Part shown: piece by piece, positions 2,775-5,673 of the stretch
Layout: each line of letters starts with the position of its first letter
How positions within the stretch are numbered: position 1 is the first letter of the stretch
Made by a program: the position numbers and the translations under genes
The notes under the pieces: model-generated
The model's database searches: none
What the model was told of the DNA's origin: nothing
Seen by the model: only the letters and a program-made list of their open reading frames with translations
NCBI GenBank assembly: GCA_021775655.1
Contig: JAJFHK010000186.1
Location: 1-5,673, forward strand
DNA length: 5,673 nucleotides
DNA from: Filomicrobium sp.
GTDB taxonomy: Bacteria > Pseudomonadota > Alphaproteobacteria > Rhizobiales > Hyphomicrobiaceae
Reading direction: 5' to 3'

Positions 2775-5673
2775 CTACTCCGCCGCAGCGTGCGACGAAG
2801 CGCGCACGTCATCGACGATCGAGGCGGTCAGCTGTTGGGGACCGAACCATTTGTAGAGCGCGGGGATGACGAGCAGCGTCAGGATTGTCGAGCTGACGAG
2901 ACCGCCGACGACAACCGTTGCAAGTGGTGCCTGTACTTCGCTTCCCGTACCGGTGGCATAAAGCAGTGGGATCAGACCCAATGCGGTCGTGAGTGCGGTC
3001 ATCAGGACCGGCCGCAGACGCATGCACGCGCCCTTCACGCTGGCATCGTCGATGTCTTCTCCCTCATCGACCAGCGCGTTCAAGTATGTGACGAGCACCA
3101 TCCCGTTCTCGAGTGCGATTCCGAAAAGTGCAATGAATCCCACCGATGCTGGTACGGATAAATTAAGGTCTGCCAGCCAGAGCGCCACGACACCGCCGAC
3201 CAGAGCGAGCGGAATGTTCAACATGATGAGGATCGAGCTTCGCAGGGAACCGAAGTTCATGAATAGAAGCAGAAACACGAGCCCGAGCGTGATCGGCACT
3301 ACTATGGATAGTCGATTGTTTGCTTCTTGCTGGAGCTCGAACTGACCTCCCCATTCCACAAAGTAACCGGAGGGAAGCTCAACCTTCTCAGAAATCAGTT
3401 TCTGGCCCTCTTCAACGAATGATCCGATGTCTCTGCCACGGACGTTCGTTTGAACGGTGATGAACCGCTGATTATTCTCACGCGTGATCTGCCGCGGCCC
3501 CACGATCTCTTCAATTTGCGCAATTTCATGTAGGGGTAGAAGCACTCCCGATTGAGAGCGAATGACGAGTTCCCGAATCGCTTCAGGGGTCGATCTCGCA
3601 TCGGGCACATAACGAACCAGGATGTCGAACCGCTTTATGCCTTCGAAAATCTGACCAGCTTTCTCACCGCCAATGGCCGCACGCACAGCGGACTGCACCT
3701 CGTCTATATTGAGCCCGTATCTTGAGATCTTCACTCGATCGACGACAATGCGGAGTTGAGGCGTTCCCGTCACCTGATCCTTCTGCACGTCGGCGGCACC
3801 CTGAACTGCTGCGATGAGACGTTCGATCTCCGTCGCCTTCGCCAAGAGAACATCCTGTGCGGGGCCGAAGATTTTTATAGCCAGCTCGGCTTTGGTTCCC
3901 GTCAGCAGCTCATCTACAGCGGCGGCAATAGGCTGAGTGAAATTGAACTGCGCCCCGGGAAAGCTTTCGAAGGAATGGCTCATGGCGGCGAATAACTCTT
4001 CCGGTGATCGCTTGTTCAGCCACTGATCCGGAGGCTTCAGGCCGACAAATGCTTCCGCGCTATTGACCGGGTCGGCATGGGCACCGACTTCGCCGCGTCC
4101 GATCCGTGTCACAACACGTTCGACCTCAGGAAATTGCGAACGCAGCCGCCGTTCAAATCTCAGAATGATTTCTTTGGATTCCTCCAATGCAATCGAGGGT
4201 GCCATCGTTACGCGGACGAGGAGATCACCCTCGTTCAGGCGCGGCACGAACTCCGAACCCAGCTGCGGAAAAATGGCCAGTCCCGTGGCCAACATCCCTA
4301 CCGCAAGGCCGATTGCGAGTATCCTTCGTCGAACGAATAGAACGATCAGCGGGCGGTAGAGGCCAATGAGCGCGTTGATGACACGGTCTGCAAAGTGTGG
4401 GCCTTGCTTCTCTTTGCTCTCGTCCACTCGCTTCATCAGCAGCTCCGAAATGACCGGAGCAATTAGAATCGCGAACACGAGCGATCCGAGCATTGCCAGC
4501 GACACTGTAATTGCCAGTGGCTTGAACGTTTTACCCTCGACACCCTGAAGGGTGAAGAAGGGAAGAAAGACGACGATGATAATGGCGATGGCGAAACCGA
4601 TTGGCCGGACGACTTCCGCGCATGCGCGTGCGACCACTTGGCGTTTTGTGAGTGCGGGATGACTTTGGCGCAGGTAGCGATCGACATTTTCGACGATGAC
4701 GATAGCCCCATCGACCATCATCCCGATGGCAATGGCAATGCCGCCCAGTGACATGAGATTTGCCGACAACCCCATAACGCGCATCAGGATGAACGCCACC
4801 GCGATGGAGAATGGGATTGCCAGTGCCACAACGAGGCTAGGTCTCAGTCCGCCCATGAAGGCGAGCAGAATAATCACGACGAGGCCCACGCCCTGGATGA
4901 GCGCTTCATTCACCGTCGCGACACTGCGTAGTACCAACTTCGATTGATCATAGTAGGGCACGACGCGAATGCCGGGCGGCACCGCCTCCTCAATCTTCGC
5001 GAGCCGTTCCTTTACTGCTGCTATGACGTTCGTCGTGTTGGTTCCGATCAGTTTCAGGACCAGGCCCGCAACTGCCTCACCTTTGCCGTCGAGCGTCGCG
5101 AGACCTTGGCGCACCTCCCCGCCGATCCTGACATGCCCGACATCGCGCACCTTGACTGCAACGCCGTCGACGACCTTGAGGACGACACTCTCGATATCCG
5201 GGATATCGCGCGCCAGTCCAACGGAGCGCACAAGAAACTGTTCTGAATTCTTGACAATGTACTGCGCGCCGACGTTCCCGTTGTTGACGCGAACCGCGGC
5301 AATGATGTCGCCGATAGCGAGGTCATATCGAATAAGGGCATCGGGGTTGACTGTGACATGAAATTGCTTGACCTCGCCCCCTAGTGACAGAACCTCAGTT
5401 ACGCCAGGAACGGTTTGAAGGTTGAACTTGATGATCCAGTCCTGGATCTCTCGGAGTTCTTCGCCGCTGCGGCGGCCTGTTTCGTCCTCGACGAAATAGA
5501 ATAGGATCTGCCCGAGCCCGGTCGTGATCGGTCCCATTTCAGGCTCGCCGAAACCTTCCGGAATTTCCTCTCGGGCCACCTGTATGCGCTCACCGACCAA
5601 TTGGCGCGCGAAGTAGATGTCTGTGGAGTCCTCGAAATAGACATTGACGACGGAAAGACCGAAATTGGAGATT
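2775..5673 (-). CDS. czcA: CzcA-family heavy-metal efflux RND permease, partial (N-terminus outside window)
   Basis: The frame is open from the window end to a TAG at 2775-2777, giving 965 visible residues. Full family members have about 1030-1060, so TM1 and the first part of the periplasmic domain are missing. The TTG at 5600 is not the start: the frame continues upstream with family-like sequence (GLSVVNVYFEDSTDIYFARQ). Counting from the first visible residue, the first periplasmic region fills about 1-255. TM2-TM6 lie at about 259-409 and TM7 at 451-469, followed by the second periplasmic region to about 785 (LNEGDLLVRV, FTQPIAAAVDELLTGTKAEL). TM8-TM12 lie at 787-942, with RLRPVLMTALTTALGL and the GTGSEVQAPLA loop. 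TM4 reads AIGMMVDGAIVIVEN, with Asp321 and Glu328 of the proton relay. The protein is the inner-membrane proton/cation antiporter of a CzcCBA-type tripartite system. Substrate (Zn, Co, Cd, Ni or other) is not decided by the sequence. CzcB/CzcC partners are expected beyond 5673. Confidence 0.95.
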   Translation of the reverse strand, partial: ISNFGLSVVNVYFEDSTDIYFARQLVGERIQVAREEIPEGFGEPEMGPITTGLGQILFYFVEDETGRRSGEELREIQDWIIKFNLQTVPGVTEVLSLGGEVKQFHVTVNPDALIRYDLAIGDIIAAVRVNNGNVGAQYIVKNSEQFLVRSVGLARDIPDIESVVLKVVDGVAVKVRDVGHVRIGGEVRQGLATLDGKGEAVAGLVLKLIGTNTTNVIAAVKERLAKIEEAVPPGIRVVPYYDQSKLVLRSVATVNEALIQGVGLVVIILLAFMGGLRPSLVVALAIPFSIAVAFILMRVMGLSANLMSLGGIAIAIGMMVDGAIVIVENVDRYLRQSHPALTKRQVVARACAEVVRPIGFAIAIIIVVFLPFFTLQGVEGKTFKPLAITVSLAMLGSLVFAILIAPVISELLMKRVDESKEKQGPHFADRVINALIGLYRPLIVLFVRRRILAIGLAVGMLATGLAIFPQLGSEFVPRLNEGDLLVRVTMAPSIALEESKEIILRFERRLRSQFPEVERVVTRIGRGEVGAHADPVNSAEAFVGLKPPDQWLNKRSPEELFAAMSHSFESFPGAQFNFTQPIAAAVDELLTGTKAELAIKIFGPAQDVLLAKATEIERLIAAVQGAADVQKDQVTGTPQLRIVVDRVKISRYGLNIDEVQSAVRAAIGGEKAGQIFEGIKRFDILVRYVPDARSTPEAIRELVIRSQSGVLLPLHEIAQIEEIVGPRQITRENNQRFITVQTNVRGRDIGSFVEEGQKLISEKVELPSGYFVEWGGQFELQQEANNRLSIVVPITLGLVFLLLFMNFGSLRSSILIMLNIPLALVGGVVALWLADLNLSVPASVGFIALFGIALENGMVLVTYLNALVDEGEDIDDASVKGACMRLRPVLMTALTTALGLIPLLYATGTGSEVQAPLATVVVGGLVSSTILTLLVIPALYKWFGPQQLTASIVDDVRASSHAAAE

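Noticed and set aside
5598..5600. TTG as the start of the RND pump
   Set aside because: The frame continues to the window edge with family-like sequence, so the true start lies outside the window.
1..5673. CRISPR array, tRNA/rRNA, insertion sequence or transposase
   Set aside because: No regularly spaced repeats, tRNA-like cloverleaf, ribosomal RNA sequence or transposase-like coding region was seen; the only mobile-type sequence is the REP pair at 365-451.

Overview
The window reads as chromosomal or island DNA of a Gram-negative bacterium, most likely a proteobacterium of the gamma or beta type. The evidence is a tripartite-type RND metal pump, a lipoprotein with a lipobox, several Sec signal peptides, a ZntB-type CorA transporter and a GTAG-headed REP pair. 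Nothing in the sequence fixes a genus.

Layout. At the left edge (1-342, + strand) is the C-terminal third of a ZntB-like metal ion transporter. A folded, REP-like inverted pair (365-451) separates it from the next gene, which converges on it. Everything to the right is on the minus strand, so transcription runs from right to left. Read in that order: the large C-terminal part of a CzcA-family heavy-metal RND pump (2775 to the window end, N-terminus outside); a His-rich periplasmic protein (2229-2693); a small secreted Cys/His protein (1901-2170); a secreted five-repeat TPR protein (1116-1790); a frameshifted remnant of a small gene (969-1119) whose apparent GTG start overlaps the TPR stop; and a small lipoprotein (503-877) with a possible promoter of its own.

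How the genes may work together. The first three minus-strand genes look like one metal-efflux operon: the same strand, gaps of about 81 and 58 bases, good ribosome binding sites, and two secreted products rich in metal ligands. The CzcB/CzcC-type adaptor and outer-membrane partners would be expected beyond 5673, but they are not visible. The inferred model is that the RND pump moves divalent cations out of the periplasm while the His-rich and Cys/His proteins bind or hand over metal there. Whether the TPR protein belongs to the same transcript is uncertain.

The points most worth a second look are the Cys/His small protein, the non-canonical proton-relay motif of the pump, the two-frameshift remnant gene, and the nested REP hairpin between convergent genes. 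No tRNA, rRNA, CRISPR array, transposase or insertion sequence was seen. No gene-free stretch exceeds 300 bases.
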